13,118 nt of DNA, taken from Candidatus Neoanaerotignum tabaqchaliae (GTDB lineage Bacteria > Bacillota > Clostridia > Lachnospirales > Anaerotignaceae). A program made the position numbers and the translations under genes. Under the pieces are notes generated by a model that had not been told where the DNA came from, searched no databases, and was given only the letters and a program-made list of their open reading frames with translations. Of the stretch, positions 6,384-13,118 are shown in pieces (the stretch's first letter is position 1; every line of letters begins with the position of its first letter). The DNA lies in NCBI GenBank assembly GCA_904420235.1, contig CAJFUS010000048.1, positions 1 through 13,118 of the forward strand, written 5' to 3'.

Positions 6384-8177
6384 TTAAAATTCCTTTTCCA
6401 TCATATCAAGAAGCGATGAGAAGACCGCCATAGCCTTGTCGAAAGGCTCTATTGACGTCATGTCCACACCGGCGCCCTTCAAAAGGTCTATGGAATACTG
6501 ACTGTTGCCTTTTGCGAGAAAGTCGATATATTTATCAACAGCCTTTTGTCCCTCGTTAAGTATTTTTCTTGAAAGGGCTATTGCGGCCGTATATCCTGTG
6601 GCATATTGATATACATAAAAAGCGCTGTAAAAATGAGGTATCCTTGCCCATTCAAGGTCAAGATAACTGTCTATTACAAGACCGTTTCCAAAATACTGCT
6701 CGTTAAGACTGCGGTACATTTGGCACAATATATCGCAGGTTAAAGGCTGTCCGCTTTCAACCATATCATGGGCCTTTTTCTCAAACTCCGCAAACATGGC
6801 CTGACGGAAGAATGTACCCTTAAACTGCTCTAAGAAATAGTTTATAAGATATTTGCGGGCGCCTTTGTCTTCTGTTGTTTTAAGCATATATTCCATAAGA
6901 AGCGCCTCGTTGCATGTGGAGGCCACTTCTGCCACGAATATTTTGTGTCCGGAATATATATACGGCTGAGTTTTCCATGTGTAGTAGCTGTGAAGGGCGT
7001 GACCCATTTCGTGAGCTATTGTGAACATGGAATTTAAATTGTCGGTATGGTTTAAAAGGACATAAGGATGGCAGGTATATGTTCCCCAAGAATAGGCTCC
7101 GCCGCGCTTTCCGCTGTTTTCATAAACGTCTATCCAGCCGCCGTTAAAACCTTCTTTAAGGGCGTTTACATACTCTTCTCCCATCGGCGAAAGGGCTTTT
7201 AATATTATATCTTTGGCCTGCTGATAAGTTATTTTCATGTCTGAGCTTTCAGAAAGGGGCGCGTAAAGGTCGTAAGGGTGAAGCTCGTCAACACCAAGTA
7301 TTTTTTTGCGTATGTCAACATATCTATGCATTAAGGGAAGGTATTTATGCACAGAGGATATAAGGTTCTCATATACAGAAAGAGGAATATTGTCATCGTC
7401 AAGGGCGGCCTCAAGGGAGGAACTGTATTTTCTTACGTCGGCCATAAAGGCGTCCTTTTTAACGCTGGAATAATATGTGGCCGCAAGAGTATTTTTCTGC
7501 TTCGTATATGTTTCGTAAAGGGCGTCAAAGGCAGCTTTTCTAACAGAGCGGTCTTTGCTTTCCATAAATTTGGCGTAGCGCCCTTTTGTAAGGCTGACAT
7601 TGTCGCCGTTTTCATCTTTTATATTTGGGAAAACAATATCAGCGTCATTTATCATTGAGAATATGTCCTCGGCGGCGTTTGAGAAGCTGCCGATTTTTGC
7701 AAGTATGGCTTCCTCGGCGTGTGAAAGAACATGAGGTTTTTGTCTTGAAACGGACTCCAAATAGTGGCGGTATGTCTCAAGGTCAGGCTCGTCTTTATAG
7801 AAATTTTTCAGCTTATCGTCAGGTATGGAGGTTATCTCGGGAGCGGCGAAAGCTGAAGCATTCATAAGAGACACCATAAGCATCTCGGCCTTGTTTGACA
7901 TTTCCTGACTTTTTGATATACGGCTGTCCTGGTGAAGGAGCATATTGGCGTAAACATAAACCCTTTCGGTTTCCATAGATATTTTGTCGTTGAATTTAAG
8001 GAAGTTAAGAAGGCTGGAGGCGCTTTCGCCTATTTTACCTTTGAATTTGTCGTATCCGCTTATATCTATTTGTTTTAAAGCCTTTTCCCAGTCATCATCA
8101 GTTTTAAAAAGGTCGGTAAGGTTCCATTTATATTCGGGAGATATATCGTTTCTTTCAGGTATTTTCTTTTTGTCCAT
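6384..8177 (-). CDS. pepF: oligoendopeptidase F (M3B zinc metallopeptidase)
   Basis: PepF is a cytoplasmic zinc peptidase that hydrolyses peptides of roughly 7-17 residues and helps recycle intracellular or imported peptides. The 597 aa length is normal for the family. The zinc site is intact: HEMGH at 389-393 gives both His ligands and the catalytic Glu390, and Glu417 in FVAEVAST is the third ligand. The family N-terminus (PEYKWNLTDLF, 14-24) is also typical, and the conserved C-terminal helices around ARIPHFYSAFYVYQYATGY are present. No signal peptide is seen. AGGAG (complement of 8185-8189) lies 7 nt before the ATG. The gene stands alone, has its own promoter and ends at a bidirectional terminator. 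Confidence 0.96.
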   Translation of the reverse strand: MDKKKIPERNDISPEYKWNLTDLFKTDDDWEKALKQIDISGYDKFKGKIGESASSLLNFLKFNDKISMETERVYVYANMLLHQDSRISKSQEMSNKAEMLMVSLMNASAFAAPEITSIPDDKLKNFYKDEPDLETYRHYLESVSRQKPHVLSHAEEAILAKIGSFSNAAEDIFSMINDADIVFPNIKDENGDNVSLTKGRYAKFMESKDRSVRKAAFDALYETYTKQKNTLAATYYSSVKKDAFMADVRKYSSSLEAALDDDNIPLSVYENLISSVHKYLPLMHRYVDIRKKILGVDELHPYDLYAPLSESSDMKITYQQAKDIILKALSPMGEEYVNALKEGFNGGWIDVYENSGKRGGAYSWGTYTCHPYVLLNHTDNLNSMFTIAHEMGHALHSYYTWKTQPYIYSGHKIFVAEVASTCNEALLMEYMLKTTEDKGARKYLINYFLEQFKGTFFRQAMFAEFEKKAHDMVESGQPLTCDILCQMYRSLNEQYFGNGLVIDSYLDLEWARIPHFYSAFYVYQYATGYTAAIALSRKILNEGQKAVDKYIDFLAKGNSQYSIDLLKGAGVDMTSIEPFDKAMAVFSSLLDMMEKEF

Positions 8178-8208
8178 AATATCACTCCTGTAACTTTATT
8201 TTGATGTA

Positions 8209-8217
8209 AGTATAACA
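8209..8217 (-). promoter_or_regulatory. extended -10 promoter of pepF
   Basis: Read on the minus strand the site is TG-T-TATACT, an extended -10 about 30 nt upstream of the pepF start codon. The -35 region is poor (ATTTAT-like at 17 nt), which is normal for extended -10 promoters. The resulting leader would be short and contains the AGGAG site. Confidence 0.5.
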
Positions 8218-8295
8218 CAAATTTGTCCAATATAAATGAGGTTTTAAATATTTTATGGCATAGACAGGTATTTTTTATACATAGGCTAATAATAT

Positions 8296-8334
8296 ATGTG
8301 GATTTAAAAATTAAATCCATGTAATTTTTTATTT
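8296..8334 (+). terminator. terminator-like hairpin in the pepF-glgA divergent region
   Basis: GGATTTAA (8300-8307) and TTAAATCC (8311-8318) form an 8-bp stem with a three-base loop, and flanking bases extend it weakly. TTTTTT follows at 8325-8330. No plus-strand gene lies upstream that needs terminating. The element could end a short RNA, insulate glgA, or be an operator-like palindrome. Confidence 0.4.
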
Positions 8335-8336
8335 AC

Positions 8337-8365
8337 TTGAAATGGAATGTTTTTCATAGTAAAAT
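8337..8365 (+). promoter_or_regulatory. sigma-A-type promoter of glgA
   Basis: TTGAAA (8337-8342) and TAAAAT (8360-8365) are separated by 17 nt, close to the vegetative consensus. They lie about 50 nt upstream of the glgA start and give a leader of roughly 40 nt. Readthrough from here probably also serves the transporter gene at 9888. Confidence 0.75.
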
Positions 8366-8413
8366 TAATATTAGTGGGATTTTGTAGGTTATTTATTGAT
8401 TGGAGGTTAATTA

Positions 8414-9850
8414 ATGGTTAAATCTGAGCCTCTTAAAGTTCTTGTTGTGTCGTCGGAGGCGGCGCCTTTTGCCAAGTCAGGTGGCTTAGGAGATGTGGTT
8501 GGTTCTCTGCCAAGGATATTAAAGGACAGAGGAGCTGACATAAGGGTTGTTATACCCAAATACAGAAGCATCAAAAACGAGCATTTTATAGGCATAAACT
8601 ATCTTGGCAGCTTTGAGACAATACTTTCTTGGAGGAAACAGCCGGCGGGAATACTGCTTAAGGATGACGGCATAAAAACGTATTTTGTTGAAAACGATTA
8701 CTATTTTGGAAGAGAAGGTTATTACGGCTATGGCGATGACAACGAGCGTTTCGCGTTCTTTTGCAAAGCTGTCTTGGAAATGCTGCGTTTTATAGATTTC
8801 TATCCGGATATAATACACTGCAACGATTGGCAGACAGGCCCTATATGTATGCTTCTTAAGGAGATATACGGAAAGTTTACGTCTTATAAAAACATAAAGT
8901 CTCTTTATACTATACACAATCTTCAATACCAAGGCACGTTCTCAAGAGAAACTATGGAAATGCTTGGAATACCGGATTACTGTTATGGCAACATGGAATT
9001 TTATGGTCAGGTAAGCTTTATGAAGTCGGGACTTATGTATGCCGACGCCATAAGCACCGTAAGCCCCACATACGCCGAGGAAATAAAAACTTTCCAATAC
9101 GGATATGGTCTTGACGGCGTTATGCGGTTGAGGGAAGACAGGCTTTTTGGAATTTTAAACGGTATAGATTATGAGGCGAACAATCCAGCCACAGACGGCA
9201 GAATTGATTTTAATTACGATATAAACTCTGTTGAAAAGAAAAAACTTAACAAAAATGAGCTTCAAAAACTGCTTGGCCTTGAGCAAAGAGACGTGCCGCT
9301 TATTAGTGTAATATCACGCTTGGCCGACCAGAAGGGGCTTGATTTGGTTTCTTGGGCTTCAGAAGAAATGCTTAACCGAGATGTGCAATTTGTTATTTTA
9401 GGCACCGGTGAAAAACGTCTTGAGGATTTCTTCAAGGGATTACAGGAAAGGCACAAGGGAAAGGTCAGCGCCAACATAACATTTAACGATATATTGGCGC
9501 AAAAAATATATGCCTCAAGCGATATATTTCTTATGCCGTCGCTTTTTGAACCCTGCGGACTTGGGCAGATGTTCTCTTTAAGATATGGAACGGTTCCTGT
9601 TGTAAGAAAAACCGGAGGACTGTGCGATACAGTAGTTCATTTTAACAGAGAAACAAAGACCGGAAACGGATTTGTTTTTGAGCATTACACAGCCGACGGC
9701 CTTATGTGGGCTATAAATCAGGCCCTTGAGACATATTACAGCGATGACTGGATTACTGTTGTTAAAAATGCCATGAGCTGCAATTACTCATGGGACAAAT
9801 CTGCTGACGATTATATTAAACTTTATGACAAAATTTTAAGCGAATATTGA
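8414..9850 (+). CDS. glgA: glycogen synthase (ADP-glucose), GT5 family
   Basis: GlgA extends alpha-1,4-glucan chains from ADP-glucose in the cytoplasm. The 478 aa length is typical of bacterial enzymes. The N-terminal nucleotide-sugar loop KSGGLGDV has Lys21, matching the ADP-glucose-binding KxGGL motif. Other GT5 landmarks are IHCNDWQTG, the TIHNLQYQG block, GILNGID, ISRLADQKG, and the C-terminal FEPCGLGQ (Glu379) with the second KTGGL at 399-403. GGAGG (8402-8406) lies 7 nt before the ATG. None of glgB, glgC, glgD or glgP is adjacent, so the rest of the glycogen pathway is presumably encoded elsewhere. A transporter gene follows after 37 nt. Confidence 0.96.
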   Translation: MVKSEPLKVLVVSSEAAPFAKSGGLGDVVGSLPRILKDRGADIRVVIPKYRSIKNEHFIGINYLGSFETILSWRKQPAGILLKDDGIKTYFVENDYYFGREGYYGYGDDNERFAFFCKAVLEMLRFIDFYPDIIHCNDWQTGPICMLLKEIYGKFTSYKNIKSLYTIHNLQYQGTFSRETMEMLGIPDYCYGNMEFYGQVSFMKSGLMYADAISTVSPTYAEEIKTFQYGYGLDGVMRLREDRLFGILNGIDYEANNPATDGRIDFNYDINSVEKKKLNKNELQKLLGLEQRDVPLISVISRLADQKGLDLVSWASEEMLNRDVQFVILGTGEKRLEDFFKGLQERHKGKVSANITFNDILAQKIYASSDIFLMPSLFEPCGLGQMFSLRYGTVPVVRKTGGLCDTVVHFNRETKTGNGFVFEHYTADGLMWAINQALETYYSDDWITVVKNAMSCNYSWDKSADDYIKLYDKILSEY

Positions 9851-9887
9851 AGCATGGCCATCATACATTAAGTATGGGGGCTTAATT

Positions 9888-10922
9888 TTGAGAAAAGATA
9901 TTTTTAAAACGGCTTTTTTGTTTATGGGCACCCTTATAGGAGCGGGATTTGCCTCAGGAAACGAAATAGCCGTTTATTTTTTAAGCTGCGGAAAATATTT
10001 TATTCCGGCTATTGCCTTAAGCATGGCCGTTATTGGAATTCTTGGCAAAATGTCTATGGACATTGCCTTTGAAACGGGAATTTATTCTTATGACAAATTT
10101 ATGGAGAAAATAATGGGAAGGTCTATTTCCGAATTTGTATGCCTTATGACGGGTGCTTTCTTTTTTGTGCTTTTTACGGCTATGATTTCAGCTTTTGGAA
10201 CAATGCTGGAAGATATGCTTGGTATAAAAAGAGCTTTTGGCAGTGCCTTATTTATGATTTTTTGTTTATATGTTTTTATAAACGGAACGGGAGGCATTGT
10301 TAAGGCTAACTGTGCCCTTGTGCCGGTGCTTATATTAGGCATAATTTTGTGCGCCGTTTTATCTTTTTTGTTCGGGGATATTGAAGAAGCCGAATTATTT
10401 TTGAAAGTTGCTGGAAACGGTGAATTTTATGTTAATGGAGTTATTTTTGCTTTATACAATATAATTTCCTGTGTTCCAGTTATAGTTGAATGCGCTGGAA
10501 ATATAAGAAGGAAAAGTTCAATGGGCTGTATTTTGGCGTGCGCCGCTTTGTTTGTTCTTGGAACGCTTATGGCGTTGTCGATGATTATTTCAAGGTACAA
10601 TCCTAACTGGAACATGCCTATGCTTGAAATTATGAAAGGGTATGGAAAACTGCCATATATTTTTTACGCGCTGTCTTTTGTGGCCGCTTTATACACAACA
10701 GCAGCCGGAAACGGATACTGCGCTTTTAACTGGTTTAAGGCTGGAAACAACAGGAATATATTTTTGAAAATGATGATTTTCTTTGTTGTGTCATATTTAA
10801 TGTCTTTTATAAGCTTTTCGGTTTTTGTTGAGAAGTTTTATTTTGTATTTGCCTTTACGGGAATTATAGAGGCGGTGTTTATACTGAAATTTTACATAAA
10901 AATGAATTTCAGGAGTTTTTAA
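9888..10922 (+). CDS. YkvI-like multi-pass membrane transporter, substrate unknown
   Basis: This 344 aa integral membrane protein has about ten hydrophobic segments (near 8-28, 38-58, 84-104, 117-136, 143-162, 183-203, 213-233, 258-276, 292-313 and 316-336). The first contains GTLIGAGFASGNEI, the unwound-helix glycine motif of the YkvI group within the APC-type amino acid/cation carrier superfamily. Transport of a small amino acid or related solute is inferred, and no substrate can be named. The start is TTG at 9888; a G-run at 9876-9880 is the only ribosome-binding signal and is imperfect. The protein begins MRKDIFKTAFLF, as family members do, so the start is reasonable. It follows glgA by 37 nt and may be read from the glgA promoter. 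Confidence 0.82.
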   Translation: MRKDIFKTAFLFMGTLIGAGFASGNEIAVYFLSCGKYFIPAIALSMAVIGILGKMSMDIAFETGIYSYDKFMEKIMGRSISEFVCLMTGAFFFVLFTAMISAFGTMLEDMLGIKRAFGSALFMIFCLYVFINGTGGIVKANCALVPVLILGIILCAVLSFLFGDIEEAELFLKVAGNGEFYVNGVIFALYNIISCVPVIVECAGNIRRKSSMGCILACAALFVLGTLMALSMIISRYNPNWNMPMLEIMKGYGKLPYIFYALSFVAALYTTAAGNGYCAFNWFKAGNNRNIFLKMMIFFVVSYLMSFISFSVFVEKFYFVFAFTGIIEAVFILKFYIKMNFRSF

Positions 10923-10932
10923 AGCCTCCTTA
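10911..10932 (+). promoter_or_regulatory. possible anti-Shine-Dalgarno element at the end of the transporter gene
   Basis: GCCTCCTTA (10924-10932), just after the transporter stop codon, is the exact reverse complement of TAAGGAGGC (11033-11041), the ribosome binding site of the next gene. The same CTCCT can also pair locally with AGGAG at 10911-10915. In a read-through transcript it could mask the downstream site; a transcript from the internal promoter would lack it. This is inferred from complementarity only. Confidence 0.35.
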
Positions 10933-10958
10933 AGTTTATTTTAATTAGTCAAATAAAG

Positions 10959-10988
10959 TTAGACTTTTAAACGCCGGTATAGTATAAT
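10959..10988 (+). promoter_or_regulatory. promoter of the DUF5711-like/cvpA operon
   Basis: TTAGAC (10959-10964) and a perfect TATAAT (10983-10988) are 18 nt apart. The expected transcript would start near 10995 and carry a leader of about 55 nt with AAGGAGG at 11034-11040. This separates the DUF5711-like/cvpA pair from the transporter upstream. Confidence 0.65.
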
Positions 10989-11050
10989 TACAATGATTTT
11001 TTATACACAAAAACAGCGTTTTAAAAAGTAGGTAAGGAGGCGATTACTCC

Positions 11051-12418
11051 GTGAGCGATAAATATGACGATTATGAAGAAGAGGATTATGAGAACGATGA
11101 TTTTGATAGTGAAGAAGAGCAAAAAAGCGGGAAAAAACACTATTTTTTATTTTTGGCGGTTATACTTATAATGACCTGTGCCGGAGGCATTTATTTTGGT
11201 TTAAGTTCAAAAGGCGGGGCATTTTTAAATAATATCGATATTGTAGGATTAATACAGTCGAAAATTACGGGCCAATCAGTGTCAAGCTCATCAAGTGAGA
11301 GCGTGAGCGCTTCAAGCGAGGATAATTCAGTAACGTCGGCCGAGACCGAAAGTACTGCTGAAAGCAATGACAGCGGGAGCAGCGTTAGCGAACAGTCTGT
11401 GGAAAGAATAACATTTGACAACGATAGCCGCTCTAAATTTGTTATGTGTGAAAACGGCTTTTTTTATTTCTCAAGAGACGGGGCAAGATTTTATGAGTCT
11501 GTTGACCAGCAGGTGTGGAACGACACATACAGCATGTCTTCCATAAATGTGTCAAGCAATGGTGACTATGCCGTTGTTAGCGATATACAGGGCAGAAACA
11601 TAAGGGTATATAATACAAGCGGTTTGGCTTTTGCTTCTCAGGTAGACGGGAACATAGTTCAGTGTTCCGTTAACGCTGAAGGGACATGCTCTGTTGTTGA
11701 GAAAACCGGAAACGATTATAAGGTTCAAGTTTACAGAAATGACGGCAGTATGCTTCTTGAACGTTTTGACCAGGACGAAGGCGTTTATCCCATATCATCT
11801 GTTTTAAGCGACGACAGCAGGGTATTGGCCGTTTCATATCTTGATACATCTGATATAGAAATGAAAACAAGAATTTTGTTCTTTTATGTGAATAAAAGCG
11901 ACGCTAAAGAAAGTGATTCAGGAGATTTTTATGCCGCTGTTGAAAAAGAGGATTTAATTGTTCCGTATATTTATTATTATGATGGCGATTTTATAGCAGT
12001 AGGAGACAGCTGTGTTTTTGCCATTGATGACAGCGGTAATGAAATTTGGAGCACAGACATACCAAACCATATAGAATATGTTGGGTTTACTGACAACGGA
12101 AATGCTGTTCTTGCCCTTGGAGAGGCTATAGCCGATATGGAAAGTTATGAAAGCGGAACCGTATGCATGCTTGGAAGCAATGGCGGAATAAAGCGCGAAT
12201 ATACTGCTAAAGCTGATATAACATATTTTAAAGTTGAGGGAAACAGTATTGTTATTGGTGTTGGAAAGGAGTTTACATGTCTTTCGGACTCGTTAACTGA
12301 AAGATGGTCGTATACGGCAACACAGGATATAAGGGATATAATACCATATTCGGGAAACAATGCGGTTATTGTTACGAATACTGACGCAAGTTTTGTTAAT
12401 GTTGGAAACAGGAAGTGA
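11051..12418 (+). CDS. DUF5711-like membrane-anchored beta-propeller protein
   Basis: The 455 aa protein has four zones. Residues 1-25 are extremely acidic (D/E/Y-rich), followed by a short basic patch (KSGKKH). One membrane helix spans about 31-51. A Ser/Glu/Thr low-complexity linker runs at about 76-117. From about 118 to 450 there are repeated beta-strand units with Asp-Gly/Asn-Gly turns (for example SSNGDYAVVSD, RNDGSMLLERFD), suggesting an extracytoplasmic beta-propeller. Size, layout and position just before a CvpA gene fit the uncharacterised DUF5711 group of Clostridia; that assignment is from memory and tentative. The start is GTG at 11051, with AAGGAGG at 11034-11040 ten nt upstream. 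A sensor or scaffold role at the cell surface is only inference. Confidence 0.85.
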   Translation: MSDKYDDYEEEDYENDDFDSEEEQKSGKKHYFLFLAVILIMTCAGGIYFGLSSKGGAFLNNIDIVGLIQSKITGQSVSSSSSESVSASSEDNSVTSAETESTAESNDSGSSVSEQSVERITFDNDSRSKFVMCENGFFYFSRDGARFYESVDQQVWNDTYSMSSINVSSNGDYAVVSDIQGRNIRVYNTSGLAFASQVDGNIVQCSVNAEGTCSVVEKTGNDYKVQVYRNDGSMLLERFDQDEGVYPISSVLSDDSRVLAVSYLDTSDIEMKTRILFFYVNKSDAKESDSGDFYAAVEKEDLIVPYIYYYDGDFIAVGDSCVFAIDDSGNEIWSTDIPNHIEYVGFTDNGNAVLALGEAIADMESYESGTVCMLGSNGGIKREYTAKADITYFKVEGNSIVIGVGKEFTCLSDSLTERWSYTATQDIRDIIPYSGNNAVIVTNTDASFVNVGNRK

Positions 12419-12424
12419 TAATAT

Positions 12425-13105
12425 TTGAATGTGCTTGACATTGCGGTTATAGCCGTTATAGGAATTTTTGCTGTTATGGGTCTTTTCCGCGGACTTGTGA
12501 AAACGTGCTTTTCGCTTGTTCCGGGAGTTGTGTCTATTATAATAGCCAACAGAATATATCCAACATTCAGCAAGTTCCTTAGGACAACGCCGCTTTATGG
12601 AATAATTGAAAACGGAATTGGAAACGCTCTTGGTATAAATTCGGTATCATCTGAGGTGGCGGCTGACGAATTTATAAACGGGCTTTCTATACCTGAATTT
12701 TTGAAGGAGTCGCTTATTGAAAATAATAACCCAGTTATCTATGATATATTGAAGGCGACGGGGGTAGGAGATTATATATCTGGATATATAGCAAGCATAT
12801 TTATAAATATAATATCAATGATTGTTGTTACATTATTTATAGTAATTATATTTAAACTTGTACTTATGATGCTTGATATTGTTACAAAACTGCCTGTCAT
12901 ACACAGCTTTAACTCCGCCGGAGGATTTGTTTTTGGACTTTGCCAAGGCGTTCTTATAGTATGGATTGTTTTTGTTCTGGCGGTATTTTTTTGCAGCGCG
13001 GACAAAATGGCGTGGTTTTATGCAATGCTTCAAAACTCAACGGTGGCGCTGTTTGTTTTTAATAACAACATATTGCTTATGATGATATTAAAAATATTCG
13101 CTTAA
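12425..13105 (+). CDS. CvpA family membrane protein
   Basis: This 226 aa protein has the CvpA (colicin V production) layout. The N-terminal helix MNVLDIAVIAVIGIF is followed by the GLFRGLVK turn and a second helix (about 30-46). A central soluble stretch (about 50-118) precedes helices near 122-150 and 168-192, with the conserved LPVIHSFNSAGGFVFG connection at 156-171. CvpA proteins are inner-membrane proteins linked to colicin V secretion in E. coli and to envelope homeostasis elsewhere; the role here is unknown. The start is TTG at 12425. AGGAAGTGAT (12410-12419) overlaps the stop of the DUF5711-like gene, so the two are probably translated in step. The stop is 13 nt before the window end, so whether the operon continues cannot be seen. 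Confidence 0.9.
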   Translation: MNVLDIAVIAVIGIFAVMGLFRGLVKTCFSLVPGVVSIIIANRIYPTFSKFLRTTPLYGIIENGIGNALGINSVSSEVAADEFINGLSIPEFLKESLIENNNPVIYDILKATGVGDYISGYIASIFINIISMIVVTLFIVIIFKLVLMMLDIVTKLPVIHSFNSAGGFVFGLCQGVLIVWIVFVLAVFFCSADKMAWFYAMLQNSTVALFVFNNNILLMMILKIFA

Positions 13106-13118
13106 AAAATAAAATTCT

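Noticed and set aside
7347..7867. Plus-strand ORFs of 103 and 80 codons inside pepF
   Set aside because: They lie within the conserved PepF coding sequence on the opposite strand; composition and lack of start signals mark them as shadows.
12145..12573. 142-codon minus-strand ORF across the DUF5711-like/CvpA junction
   Set aside because: It runs opposite two supported genes and their shared ribosome binding site, with no ribosome binding site of its own.
1..13118. CRISPR arrays, tRNA/rRNA genes, insertion sequences and known riboswitches
   Set aside because: No regularly spaced repeats, cloverleaf ends, transposase motifs or recognised aptamer cores were found in the sequence on either strand.

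Overview
This window looks like ordinary chromosomal DNA of an anaerobic member of the Clostridia (Bacillota), plausibly near the Lachnospirales. That placement is inferred from gene content (TsaE/TsaB/RimI cluster, COG1067-type Lon protease, PepF, a YkvI-like carrier, a DUF5711-like protein beside CvpA), strong AGGAGG-type ribosome binding sites, frequent TTG/GTG starts, and moderate GC (about 40-47% in genes sampled by eye). No rRNA, tRNA, CRISPR array, transposase or phage gene was recognised.

Left block (1-5457, + strand). After a terminator at about 50-80 comes a tightly packed set: a membrane-anchored probable beta-propeller protein of unknown function, tsaE, tsaB, rimI and a large Lon-family protease. 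Gaps are 14 nt, a 4-nt overlap, 17 nt and 27 nt, so this is probably one operon. TsaE and TsaB belong to the machinery for the universal t6A modification of ANN-decoding tRNAs. RimI is the protein N-acetyltransferase usually found beside them. TsaD, often the next gene in Gram-positive genomes, is not here; the protease takes its place.

Decayed block (5458-6383). This AT-rich stretch lies between the protease and convergent pepF. It holds a small two-helix membrane ORF broken by a codon-3 stop and a one-base frameshift, a terminator, and a C-terminal fragment of a DpnII-family (GATC) restriction endonuclease. The fragment lacks its N-terminal half and a short internal piece that should carry catalytic residues. 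No methyltransferase is visible. A bidirectional terminator closes the block.

Central block (6384-9850). pepF (oligoendopeptidase F) on the minus strand and glgA (glycogen synthase) on the plus strand diverge from a 236-nt region that holds a promoter for each and an unexplained hairpin.

Right block (9888-13105, + strand). A YkvI-like multi-pass transporter follows glgA closely. After a 128-nt gap with its own promoter come a DUF5711-like anchored beta-propeller protein and a CvpA-family membrane protein, which are translationally close and probably functionally paired.

Most of the window is housekeeping. The parts most worth a second look are the restriction-enzyme remnant with its neighbouring broken small gene, the two propeller proteins of similar architecture, and a possible RNA switch over the ribosome binding site of the DUF5711-like gene.
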